64,000 nt of DNA, from contig JAHEKX010000011.1 of NCBI GenBank assembly GCA_024644535.1, forward strand, positions 29,067-93,066. Direction: 5' to 3'. The notes beneath the pieces were generated by a model, which was not told the DNA's origin, ran no database searches, and worked only from the letters and a program-made list of their open reading frames with translations. Of this stretch, positions 47,219 to 60,377 are shown piece by piece. The position numbers and the translations under genes were made by a program. This stretch comes from Gammaproteobacteria bacterium. GTDB lineage: Bacteria > Pseudomonadota > Gammaproteobacteria > Pseudomonadales > Halieaceae. The stretch's first letter is position 1. The number at the start of each line of letters is the position of its first letter.

Positions 47219-47245
47219 GACCTAGAGGCTTTAAAGCTCTAGGTC
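47219..47245. terminator. 27-base near-palindrome at the rph/crc convergent junction
   Basis: GACCTAGAG (47219-47227) pairs with CTCTAGGTC (47237-47245), and the centre CTTTAAAG is itself palindromic, with one unpaired G at 47228. It overlaps the crc stop codon (47231-47233). It likely acts as a bidirectional terminator or 3' end hairpin, although no T-run follows on either strand. Confidence 0.55.
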
Positions 47246-47998
47246 ATAATCCATAATAACAGGGGCGTGCGTCGAAAAGCTCTTCGCCTTGTAGATAACG
47301 CCGTAGTCGATATTGTATTTAAGGCCTTTAGATACCAATTGGAAGTCGGTGCGCATGCCATCCACACCGACTTGGCCGCCAGGCCAAAAGCTGTACTCGT
47401 CGCTGTCGGAATTCACTTCGCGGAAGGCATCGACATAGCCGAGTTCTATGATCTCATCTATCGACTGGCGCTCTTCGGCTAAAAACCCGGGAAGCTTGCT
47501 GCGGCGCTCGGTATATTCAACGTCCTTGGCTTTGTGCGCGGTCCGCCAATTGCCGCAAATGATAAATTCGCGCCGTTTGTGGCTGACTTTTTCTAAGTGG
47601 CCGACGAGCAGCTGAAAAAACGCATTCTTACGCGCTTGTGCGGCTTCATCACTGGGGGCTGCATAGGGGGCAATTAACGAGCCTATGCTCACATTCCCGA
47701 AATCAGCTTGAATATAGTGGCCGTCCATGTCGAAGTCAGTAAAGCCTAGCCCGGTCATGATCGCTTTTGGTAGCTCCTTGCAGTAAATGGCAACGCCATC
47801 TTTTTTGGAGTCGTTTAAGTTATCGAAAAAGTAGGCGTTGTACTCGCGCGGGAAAAACGAATCTTTACGTAGATCGTACTCAGAGCAGCGGATATCTTGG
47901 ATACAAATGAAATCCGCGTCTTGGTCGCGAACCCATTCATAAAAACCTTGTTTTTCAGCCTCGATCAATCCGTCGGCGCTAAAACTGATAACCCGCAT
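47231..47998 (-). CDS. crc: Catabolite repression control protein Crc (degenerate exonuclease III fold)
   Basis: A 255-residue protein of the exonuclease III/AP endonuclease fold. Catalytic residues of that family are lost: the E34 position reads IQDIRCSE (Asp35), the GDxN loop reads CGNWRTAH, and the SDHAPV motif reads STHAPV. This is the pattern of Pseudomonas Crc, which has no nuclease activity and works with Hfq to block translation of catabolic mRNAs. Other Crc-like segments are ITGLGFTDFDMDGHYIQADF near residue 80 and GFLAEERQSIDEIIELGYVD near 165. The rph-crc-pyrE order is the Pseudomonas order. I therefore call Crc rather than xthA. Confidence 0.9.
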   Translation of the reverse strand: MRVISFSADGLIEAEKQGFYEWVRDQDADFICIQDIRCSEYDLRKDSFFPREYNAYFFDNLNDSKKDGVAIYCKELPKAIMTGLGFTDFDMDGHYIQADFGNVSIGSLIAPYAAPSDEAAQARKNAFFQLLVGHLEKVSHKRREFIICGNWRTAHKAKDVEYTERRSKLPGFLAEERQSIDEIIELGYVDAFREVNSDSDEYSFWPGGQVGVDGMRTDFQLVSKGLKYNIDYGVIYKAKSFSTHAPVIMDYDLEL

Positions 47999-48123
47999 TC
48001 ATAGCTCCCTCATACTAGAATGTGTATGATACCTAACATTGCCGCGTATGAGTATGCTTAAAGCGACGCATTCGTGTTTTTGTTGTAATTAATTTGCGCC
48101 CAACTCCGCGGAACGTGAAGCGA

Positions 48124-48144
48124 AATGCATCAAACTAATGCATT
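48124..48144. promoter_or_regulatory. AATGCAT inverted repeat upstream of pyrE
   Basis: AATGCAT (48124-48130) and ATGCATT (48138-48144) form an inverted repeat with a 7-base spacer, 48 bases before the pyrE start in the 193-base crc-pyrE divergent gap. It could be an operator; no known regulator is assigned. The rest of the gap shows nothing definite. Confidence 0.35.
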
Positions 48145-48191
48145 AAAGTACTAAAGTGGTGCGTTGGCGCAAAAGCTAAGAGGTTTTCGTC

Positions 48192-48842
48192 TTGCGACCC
48201 TATCAAAAACGTTTTATTGAGCTTGCTAAAAAGCACGATGCCCTCAAGTTTGGCGAATTTACCCTAAAATCAGGCCGAGTTTCTCCTTATTTCTTTAATG
48301 CCGGGGCATTTAATAGTGGCGCCACATTGGCGGAATTGGGTCGGTGCTATGCCGATTGCATCATGGCATCTGGCATGGAGTTTGATGTCTTGCTCGGCCC
48401 CGCCTATAAAGGCATTCCGCTAGCGGCTGTAACAGCAGTTGCTTTGGCTGATCGGCACGGCATGGACGTGCCCTTTGCTTACAACCGCAAAGAAGCCAAA
48501 ACGCATGGGGAAGGTGGCGTTATGGTCGGTGCTCCGCTTAAGGGACGAATTTTGATTATTGATGACGTGATTACGGCGGGAACAGCTGTGTCTGAGGTCA
48601 TAGAAATGATTGATACTGCAGGCGCACAGGCGGTGGGTGTTGTTATTGGGCTGGACCGGCAAGAAAAGCTGGAGGGCGACACGTCTGCCGTGCAAACGAT
48701 CTCGGCCAAATTCGATCTGGTGGTTGCAAGTATTGTGAACTTCGGTAACTTGATTGATTATTTAGGGCAGGAACAAGGCGCAGATGACAGTGTATTGCTT
48801 GATATGCAAAACTACCGCGCTAAATACGGTGCGCCAGAATAA
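48192..48842 (+). CDS. pyrE: Orotate phosphoribosyltransferase
   Basis: PyrE makes orotidine monophosphate from orotate and PRPP in pyrimidine synthesis. The 216-residue protein begins at TTG 48192 (MRPYQKRFIELAKK), matching the E. coli N-terminus, behind AGAGG. LKFGEFTLKSGRVSPYFFNA near residue 19 and the PRPP-binding loop ILIIDDVITAGTAVSE near 120 are clear. It diverges from crc, and a DUF4124 gene follows after 12 bases. Confidence 0.97.
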   Translation: MRPYQKRFIELAKKHDALKFGEFTLKSGRVSPYFFNAGAFNSGATLAELGRCYADCIMASGMEFDVLLGPAYKGIPLAAVTAVALADRHGMDVPFAYNRKEAKTHGEGGVMVGAPLKGRILIIDDVITAGTAVSEVIEMIDTAGAQAVGVVIGLDRQEKLEGDTSAVQTISAKFDLVVASIVNFGNLIDYLGQEQGADDSVLLDMQNYRAKYGAPE

Positions 48843-48854
48843 TAGGATAAGCAC

Positions 48855-49514
48855 ATGACCAAGACTCTATCCTCGCTATCATACCTTGTGTTTGTGCTGG
48901 CTTGTTTTGGCACAAAAGATGTGGTCGGGGCAAACGAGCTCTATAGGTACAAGGATGCGGCGGGCATTCCTGTGATAAATGATCGCTTGCCGCCCGAGGC
49001 CGTACCTTCAGGATACGAGATTTTAAACGAAGAAGGTGTTGTTATTCGGGTTGTTCCGCCGCAACTGACTGAAGAAGAATTGGCTTTGCAAAGCGCCCAA
49101 GAAAAAGAAGCACAAGCTGAGCGCGAAGCCGCCGCTGCGCAAAAAGCCCGAGACGAATTATTATTGATGCGCTATAGCTCGGTTGCCGATATCGAGGCTG
49201 CTCGAGATCGGGCGCTTCAGTCCATTCGTATTCGGGTGAGCATTTTAAGAAGCAACGTGCGCTCAGCTGTGCAGCTAATCGAAAACTATCAGACCCAAGC
49301 CGCTAATATTGAACGTTCGGGTGGTAAAGTGGATGGTGTAACGGCCGAGGCGATCGAGGTTGCGAGGCGCAGGCTTGCTTCGACCCAAAGAGCCTTGGCT
49401 GAGCGCGAGGTTGAAATAGATAAGGTCACCGCCGAATATCAGGCGGACGTAGACCGTTTCAGACACCTAGAGGATCAGGTGGAAATGCGACGGACTCTCT
49501 CTACACAAGACTAG
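48855..49514 (+). CDS. DUF4124-domain exported coiled-coil protein
   Basis: A 219-residue protein of unknown function. It has a signal peptide (residues 1-26), then a DUF4124 domain (ELYRYKDAAGIPVINDRLPP near 29) that is common in periplasmic proteins of Pseudomonas and relatives. A long alpha-helical coiled-coil fills residues 70-215 (Glu/Ala/Arg-rich, for example REAAAAQKARDELLLM). It sits between pyrE and the convergent slmA. No function should be assumed. Confidence 0.85.
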   Translation: MTKTLSSLSYLVFVLACFGTKDVVGANELYRYKDAAGIPVINDRLPPEAVPSGYEILNEEGVVIRVVPPQLTEEELALQSAQEKEAQAEREAAAAQKARDELLLMRYSSVADIEAARDRALQSIRIRVSILRSNVRSAVQLIENYQTQAANIERSGGKVDGVTAEAIEVARRRLASTQRALAEREVEIDKVTAEYQADVDRFRHLEDQVEMRRTLSTQD

Positions 49515-49543
49515 TGTGGCGCACTAGAACAGCGTGCGCCCTT

Positions 49544-50131
49544 TTAGTCTAGTAAGCCATGAGTGAGTATTTGCCACTGTTGCTGCCATCCAGCTGTCGG
49601 GGCTCGCTTGAACTCACTACGAACAAATTGCATCAAGCGCCCTTCTGCTGCTGCCATCATAAGGTTTGCGGCTGAGGCGACTGGTATTTGTGTGCGCTTT
49701 CCTTCGCGTAGTTCGGCTTCGCGTAAAATTTGTTTGAGCTGAGTCTCTAGTCGGTCAAACAATTGTCCGACGCGATTGCGTAAGCGCTCGGTCTCGCCGG
49801 TTAGCACATCCCCGGTCATTAGCCGCGTAATCCCCGGGTTTTTTTCCGCAAAACCTAGTAGCAGAGCTACGATCCGCTCGCACTGCACCAAGGCGTTTTG
49901 TTGCTCTTTGATAATGATCGCTATTCGTGTAAATAGAGTGTCTTCTATAAATTCAATAAGACCCTCATACATTTTGGTTTTGCTGGGGAAGTGTCGGTAG
50001 AGCGCAGCTTCAGATACTCCTACTTGCTCTGCCAAGGCGGCTGTCGTAATTCGAGTGCCGGGGCCTTGCTCTAGCATATTCGCCAGTGTCTCTAATATTT
50101 CTTGTTTACGTTGGCCTTTTTGTCGAGTCAT
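49544..50131 (-). CDS. slmA: Nucleoid occlusion factor SlmA (TetR family)
   Basis: SlmA binds chromosomal sites and blocks FtsZ assembly over the nucleoid. The 195-residue protein has a TetR-type helix-turn-helix (RITTAALAEQVGVSEAALYR near residue 27) and begins MTRQKGQRKQEILETLANML, as in Pseudomonas and E. coli SlmA. It is the last gene of the coaBC-algC-argB-slmA run, 11 bases after argB, the expected place for slmA. Confidence 0.95.
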   Translation of the reverse strand: MTRQKGQRKQEILETLANMLEQGPGTRITTAALAEQVGVSEAALYRHFPSKTKMYEGLIEFIEDTLFTRIAIIIKEQQNALVQCERIVALLLGFAEKNPGITRLMTGDVLTGETERLRNRVGQLFDRLETQLKQILREAELREGKRTQIPVASAANLMMAAAEGRLMQFVRSEFKRAPTAGWQQQWQILTHGLLD

Positions 50132-50142
50132 AGTACGCCTTA

Positions 50143-54082
<3,940 letters not shown>

Positions 54083-54097
54083 TGACTCGTTACGCGG

Positions 54098-55300
54098 TTA
54101 ATGGGTGCGACGATATTCTTTGGCAAGCGCCTCAACACATGTTCTAGCGACTTGCAGTTTGCTGGCCTCAGGCAGGTGCAGTTCTAATTCGGAGCCGATA
54201 ATGGTGACACTGTTATGGTCCTGTCCAAAAACCGCATTATTGCCGACATCGTTGGCAATAATAAGATCTAGCTGCTTGCGAGTTCGTTTCTCACGTGCGT
54301 GCTCAAGCACGTTTTGGGTTTCAGCGGCGAACCCAACGGTGTAAAGGTTGGGGAATGCTTGGCCGATGGTCGCCACAATATCGGGGTTTTGCGTAAGCTC
54401 TATGGTTAGGCCGCTGGTGCCTTGTTTTTTGAGTTTATGGTCGGCCACGGTCACGGGCCGGTAGTCGGCCACCGCGGCGCAGGCGATAAAGATATCAGCT
54501 TGGCTGCAGGCGTTCTCGCATGCACTTAGCATCTGTCTTGCACTGTCGACGTTAATGCGTGTGACGCCCTCGGGCGTATCAAGATGAACGGGGCCGGCAA
54601 CCAAGGTGACGCTTGCACCCGCATCTATAGCTGCGCGGGCAAGTGAGAAGCCCATTTTGCCCGAGCTGTGATTTCCGATAAAGCGTACGGGATCGATGGC
54701 CTCTCGAGTGGGACCAGCGGTGATAACGATGTGTAAGCCCTCGAGCGCCCGAGAGGGGAAGTGAGCATTCAAGGTCTGTACAACATCGGCGGGTTCGCTC
54801 ATTCGTCCCGCTCCAACGTCGCCACAGGCCTGCTCGCCGGCATCGGGCCCGATGAACAAAAAGTTGCGTCGACGCAATGTATCGCAATTTTCTTGGGTCG
54901 CCGCTTGCGCCCACATTTGTTGATTCATAGCCGGAGCGACAAACACCGGTGCCGCCGTGGCGAGCACAAGAGTCGTTAACAGATTATCGGCATCGCCGTT
55001 TGCAAGCTTTGCCAATATATCGGCAGTGGCCGGTGCAATGACAATAGCGTCAGCCCAGCGCGCGAGTTCGATGTGGCCCATCCCGCGCTCCGCTTCGGTA
55101 TCAAGAAGTTCGATATGTACCGGGTTTCCACTGAGTGCCTGCAAGGTAAGGGGGGTAATAAAGGCTTGCGCGCCGTCGGTCATCACCACCCGAACATTGG
55201 CGCCTTGCTTTTGTAGCAAGCGTACCAGCTCGGCGGATTTATAAGCTGCGATGCCTCCGCAGACTCCAATGATGATATTTCGCTGATTAAGATGTCCCAT
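54098..55300 (-). CDS. coaBC: Phosphopantothenoylcysteine decarboxylase / phosphopantothenate-cysteine ligase
   Basis: This bifunctional enzyme makes 4'-phosphopantetheine for coenzyme A. ATG 55300 gives 400 residues (MGHLNQRNIIIGVCGGIAAYKS). The flavin-dependent CoaC half has VCGGIAAYK, VAPAMNQQMW near residue 110 and the conserved Cys in QACGDVGAGRM near 155. The CoaB half has VITAGPTREAIDPVRFIGNH near 190 and SSGKMGFSLARAA. It diverges from radC, and algC follows after 15 bases. Confidence 0.96.
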   Translation of the reverse strand: MGHLNQRNIIIGVCGGIAAYKSAELVRLLQKQGANVRVVMTDGAQAFITPLTLQALSGNPVHIELLDTEAERGMGHIELARWADAIVIAPATADILAKLANGDADNLLTTLVLATAAPVFVAPAMNQQMWAQAATQENCDTLRRRNFLFIGPDAGEQACGDVGAGRMSEPADVVQTLNAHFPSRALEGLHIVITAGPTREAIDPVRFIGNHSSGKMGFSLARAAIDAGASVTLVAGPVHLDTPEGVTRINVDSARQMLSACENACSQADIFIACAAVADYRPVTVADHKLKKQGTSGLTIELTQNPDIVATIGQAFPNLYTVGFAAETQNVLEHAREKRTRKQLDLIIANDVGNNAVFGQDHNSVTIIGSELELHLPEASKLQVARTCVEALAKEYRRTH

Positions 55301-55387
55301 TGCGCCCCTGACTGTGGACAATAACAAGAGTGTAAAGATAACACTGTACGCAGTTTGGATACAGAGACAGTTAATAGGAGCGACTTA

Positions 55388-56020
55388 GTGGTAACTAATT
55401 GTTGTAGCGAAGATTTAAGTGAGCTAACCAGTGCTCAATTGTTGGCTATTCAGTTGAATGTCGAGAATGAGGGAAGGCAGGTGGCTGAGTCTTTGCTGGA
55501 TCAATGTGGCGGCCTCGCGCGAGTGTTAAAGTCAGATTCTGCTTGGTTGCGCAATACGGTGGGTTTATCATCTAGGTCTATACGCCGTCTTCGGGTGGTG
55601 GCTGAGTTGTCGTCTCGGGCCGCTAAAGAGGCGCTATTAGACGTAAATGTGCTTTCGAATCCGAATTTAGTGCGCGAATATTTGTCTGAGTATCTGCTCG
55701 CAGCTAAGCGCGAATATTTTGTTTGTCTATATCTGGATGTGCGCCATCAAGTGCTTAAAGTCGATACGCTATTCTCGGGCACTGTGGATTCGGCCAGCGT
55801 GTATCCACGCGAAATTGTTGCTACGGCCTTGCAGGTCGGTGCTGTTAACATCATTATTGCCCACAATCATCCTTCGGGATGTTCACAGCCCAGCGACGCT
55901 GATCACCGAGTGACCGAAAAAGTTCGCAAGGCTTTGAGCCTAGTCGATATTTGCTTGCTGGACCATTTGGTTTTGGGTCAAGGCGAGTTTTTTTCTTTCG
56001 CAAAAGCGGGATTTTTGTAG
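55388..56020 (+). CDS. radC: RadC-family JAB-domain protein
   Basis: GTG 55388 is preceded by AGGAG at ideal spacing and gives 210 residues; a TTG at 55355 would add 11. The C-terminal MPN/JAMM metal site is intact: IIIAHNHPSGCSQPSDAD near residue 155. The helix-hairpin-helix part is present (LLDQCGGLARVLKSD) but the usual N-terminal ERPREKLL segment is missing or diverged, so this is a shortened RadC. RadC proteins are widely annotated as DNA repair factors, but their role is unclear. It is divergent from coaBC, the normal arrangement. Confidence 0.88.
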   Translation: MVTNCCSEDLSELTSAQLLAIQLNVENEGRQVAESLLDQCGGLARVLKSDSAWLRNTVGLSSRSIRRLRVVAELSSRAAKEALLDVNVLSNPNLVREYLSEYLLAAKREYFVCLYLDVRHQVLKVDTLFSGTVDSASVYPREIVATALQVGAVNIIIAHNHPSGCSQPSDADHRVTEKVRKALSLVDICLLDHLVLGQGEFFSFAKAGFL

Positions 56021-56027
56021 GTTTGTC

Positions 56028-56056
56028 TTGCTTCGCGATCAGTGCTCTGGTATAAA
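56028..56056 (+). promoter_or_regulatory. Sigma-70 promoter of rpmB-rpmG
   Basis: TTGCTT (56028-56033) and TATAAA (56051-56056) are separated by exactly 17 bases, with TG one base before the -10 (extended -10). It lies 8 bases after the radC stop and about 80 bases upstream of rpmB. It is the clearest promoter in the window. Confidence 0.8.
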
Positions 56057-56069
56057 GTCGCGCTCCGTG

Positions 56070-56374
<305 letters not shown>

Positions 56375-56384
56375 GGAGTAGGTC

Positions 56385-56540
56385 ATGAGAGAAAAAATCC
56401 GAATGATTTCATCAGCTGGTACAGGCCATTTCTATACCACTGACAAAAACAAGCGTACTACCCCCGACAAACTTGAAATGAAAAAGTTTGACCCCGTTGT
56501 ACGCAAGCACGTGATGTATAAAGAAGGCAAGATCAAGTAA
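56385..56540 (+). CDS. rpmG: 50S ribosomal protein L33
   Basis: A short 51-residue gene with sequence beginning [20 protein letters not shown] and ending VMYKEGKIK, clearly L33. It lacks the Cys pairs of the zinc-binding form, so it is the zinc-independent (C-) type. AAGGAG precedes the ATG. It follows rpmB and is closed by a strong terminator, forming a two-gene operon. Confidence 0.98.
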   Translation: MREKIRMISSAGTGHFYTTDKNKRTTPDKLEMKKFDPVVRKHVMYKEGKIK

Positions 56541-56561
56541 GCTTGAGCTTTGCGCTTTACC

Positions 56562-56587
56562 AAACCCCGGTATAGCCGGGGTTTTTT
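56562..56587 (+). terminator. Rho-independent terminator after rpmG
   Basis: An AACCCCGG/CCGGGGTT stem with loop TATAG (56563-56583) is followed by TTTTTT. It ends 22 bases after the rpmG stop and 16 bases before mutM, separating the two units. Confidence 0.93.
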
Positions 56588-56602
56588 GTGCCCGGATGAG
56601 CC

Positions 56603-57912
<1,310 letters not shown>

Positions 57913-57947
57913 TCAAGCGCGCATCCTAAACCTTATGGGCTTGCGGC

Positions 57948-58544
57948 TCAATCCGTTCGCGTGTTGTAGTAAAGTTGGGCGAGTACTTGTCCGGCTTTCA
58001 CTTTTCGGTGCAAAGACCAGTGCTCAGGTGCATCAGGCAATGTTTCATCGCTCGCAGTTTCTATATAAAACCAGCGTGTTTGCCATTGGCTCAGCGCAGG
58101 CAGTAGAGGTTCGATTAAGTTGGCGCGGTAAGGCGGGTCAACGAACACAATATCGGCCGAGTTCTTAAAGTTGCCGACAAAGTCTGAGGCGGCTGCGCAG
58201 TGCACTTGGCTTTTCGACGCGCCACCCAGCGTTTGTAGCTGGGTGTTTAAGTGGCGGCAGACAGCGCTTTGTTGGTCGATAAAATGACAAAAGCGTGATC
58301 CTCGCGACAAGCACTCTAGCCCCAAGGCACCCGTGCCGGCAAATAAGTCGACACAGGTGGTGTCTGTCAGTTCGCCTTGAAGCCAGTTAAATAAGGTCTC
58401 GCGAATTCGATCGGGCGTTGGTCGCAGTCCCGGTGAATCCAGTACCGGCACCTTACGGCCGCGCCAGGCGCCGCTTATCATGCGCACTGTTCCAGACTTT
58501 TGTGGTCGAGATGTTGCGCTTTGCTTCTGAGGTTTGGGCATCAA
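57948..58544 (-). CDS. rsmD: 16S rRNA (guanine966-N2)-methyltransferase
   Basis: RsmD methylates G966 of 16S rRNA. The 198-residue protein has MISGAWRGRKVPVLDSPGLR near residue 23, TPDRIRETLFNWLQ near 43, the SAM-binding VDLFAGTGALGLECLSRG near 65 and the catalytic VFVDPPYRANL near 132 (DPPY). It diverges from ftsY with a 40-base gap, the standard gammaproteobacterial arrangement. Confidence 0.96.
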   Translation of the reverse strand: MMPKPQKQSATSRPQKSGTVRMISGAWRGRKVPVLDSPGLRPTPDRIRETLFNWLQGELTDTTCVDLFAGTGALGLECLSRGSRFCHFIDQQSAVCRHLNTQLQTLGGASKSQVHCAAASDFVGNFKNSADIVFVDPPYRANLIEPLLPALSQWQTRWFYIETASDETLPDAPEHWSLHRKVKAGQVLAQLYYNTRTD

Positions 58545-58584
58545 TGGTAAACTCTAACGCTGAAGACCTAAGGTACCACAGAGC

Positions 58585-59712
58585 ATGAAGTTATTCAGGC
58601 GTAAGAAGCCCGCAGCAACCGAACCCGAAGTACAAAGCGCACCTCTAGAGGCGAGCGCGGTTCAGGCGGAGGAACAAGACCCATTGCAAGCACAGCAGGT
58701 GGATCAGGCGGATTCTACAGCGCCTGAGATTAGTGCTGAGTCTGCTGCAAAAGCGGCCGCTGACACGGTGCCGTCACAAACAGAAAAAGGCGGGTGGTAC
58801 GCGCGTTTAAAGCAGGGTTTGAGCCGAACTCGCGGTCAGTTCTCGTCAGGTTTAGGCAGTTTATTCCTGGGTCGGAAAGTCATCGACGCGGATCTTTTAG
58901 AAGAGCTCGAAAGTACACTGCTGATGGCGGACGTGGGTATAGAGGCAACGACTCACATTGTCGAGCAGCTAACGGCGCAGGTATCACGCAAAGAACTGGC
59001 CAATGGCGAGGCCTTGCTTAAGGCCTTGAAGCAAGCACTTACTACCATGGTCGGACCCTGCGAAAGGGCCATAACGTTTGCGGCCATGGCACCCACAGTC
59101 ATTTTAATGGTGGGCGTAAATGGCGCGGGTAAGACGACGACTATCGGTAAATTAGCGCAGCGTTATAAAGCCGAAGGAAAGTCGGTAATGCTAGCCGCAG
59201 GCGATACCTTTAGAGCGGCCGCGGTCGAGCAGTTGCAGGTTTGGGGCGAGCGTAACAATATTCCTGTAGTGGCACAGCACACGGGTGCTGACAGTGCCTC
59301 GGTAATTTTTGATGCCTTGCAAGCTGCGCAAGCGCGAAGTGTAGATGTGTTGATCGCCGATACGGCGGGTCGTTTGCACAACAAAGACAACCTGATGGAA
59401 GAGCTAAAAAAGGTTGTTAGAGTCATGAAAAAGCTAAATCCCAATGCGCCGCACGAAGTGATGCTGGTGTTAGATGCGACTATGGGACAAAACGCGGTCG
59501 CACAAGCCGAACACTTCAAGGCGGCGGTTGATGTGTCGGGCATTACTCTAACTAAGCTCGATGGCACGGCGAAGGGCGGGGTGATTTTTGCAATTGCACA
59601 TAAATTGGGTATTCCCATTCGATACATTGGCGTGGGTGAATCGTTAGAAGATTTGCGCCCTTTCGAGGCGGCGCCTTTTGTGAATGCCCTATTTGACGAG
59701 GCCAATGTGTGA
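58585..59712 (+). CDS. ftsY: Signal recognition particle receptor FtsY
   Basis: FtsY is the SRP receptor GTPase that targets proteins to the membrane. The 375-residue protein has a short acidic A domain (residues 1-70, Glu/Ala-rich, repeated Q/E), then N and G domains. GTPase motifs are MVGVNGAGKTTTIGKLAQRY near 180, DTFRAAAVEQL near 210, DTAGRLHNKDNL near 260 and TKLDGTAKGG near 320. It overlaps ftsE by 4 bases in the classic ftsYEX operon. Confidence 0.97.
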   Translation: MKLFRRKKPAATEPEVQSAPLEASAVQAEEQDPLQAQQVDQADSTAPEISAESAAKAAADTVPSQTEKGGWYARLKQGLSRTRGQFSSGLGSLFLGRKVIDADLLEELESTLLMADVGIEATTHIVEQLTAQVSRKELANGEALLKALKQALTTMVGPCERAITFAAMAPTVILMVGVNGAGKTTTIGKLAQRYKAEGKSVMLAAGDTFRAAAVEQLQVWGERNNIPVVAQHTGADSASVIFDALQAAQARSVDVLIADTAGRLHNKDNLMEELKKVVRVMKKLNPNAPHEVMLVLDATMGQNAVAQAEHFKAAVDVSGITLTKLDGTAKGGVIFAIAHKLGIPIRYIGVGESLEDLRPFEAAPFVNALFDEANV

Positions 59713-60377
59713 TTGAATTTGACCGTGTCAGTAAACGTTACGATAGTGGGCGCGATGCTTTACGCGAGTTAAGTCTTTTTATCGAGCCTGAAGAGCTGGT
59801 GTTCTTAACCGGGCATTCGGGTGCTGGTAAGTCCACCTTGCTTAAGTTGATTATGATTATGGAGCGTCAAACGCGTGGCCGGGTCATTGTCAATGGGAAC
59901 GATCTTCAGGCCGTTAAAGGCGGTGGTATCGCTAAGCATCGACAAGATATTGGAGTCGTTTTTCAGGACCATCAGCTACTTTACGATCGCAGTGTCTACG
60001 ACAATGTCGCACTGCCTTTGCTAATCTGCGGTTTCGAGCATCGTGACATTGGTCGCCGGGTCCGAGCGGCGCTCGATAAAGTAGGTTTGCTCGACAAAGA
60101 AAAATCGAACCCTGAGGCTCTTTCGGGCGGCGAACAACAGCGCGTTGGCATTGCGCGCGCTGTTGCCTCTAGGCCCAAAATACTCTTGGCCGACGAGCCC
60201 ACTGGTAATTTAGACCCTGCTTTGTCGGCTGAAATTATGGCACTGTTCCGGGCCTTCAGCCGCGCGGGCGTAACGGTGTTAATTGCCACGCACGATTTGG
60301 CTTTAATTTCACGAATGCAGCATCGTATTCTAACGCTAAAAGATGGGGCGCTCGTGACGGGGGGTGGTCGTGACTAA
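59709..60377 (+). CDS. ftsE: Cell division ATP-binding protein FtsE
   Basis: FtsE is the ATPase of the FtsEX complex, which activates septal peptidoglycan hydrolases. The 222-residue protein starts at GTG inside the ftsY stop. Walker A is GHSGAGKSTLLKL near residue 37, the ABC signature LSGGEQQRVGIARAV near 138, and Walker B ILLADEPTGNLDP near 158. It overlaps ftsX by 14 bases. Confidence 0.97.
   Translation: MIEFDRVSKRYDSGRDALRELSLFIEPEELVFLTGHSGAGKSTLLKLIMIMERQTRGRVIVNGNDLQAVKGGGIAKHRQDIGVVFQDHQLLYDRSVYDNVALPLLICGFEHRDIGRRVRAALDKVGLLDKEKSNPEALSGGEQQRVGIARAVASRPKILLADEPTGNLDPALSAEIMALFRAFSRAGVTVLIATHDLALISRMQHRILTLKDGALVTGGGRD

Noticed and set aside
47231..47998. Functional exonuclease III (xthA)
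   Set aside because: Key catalytic motifs are replaced and the gene order matches crc.
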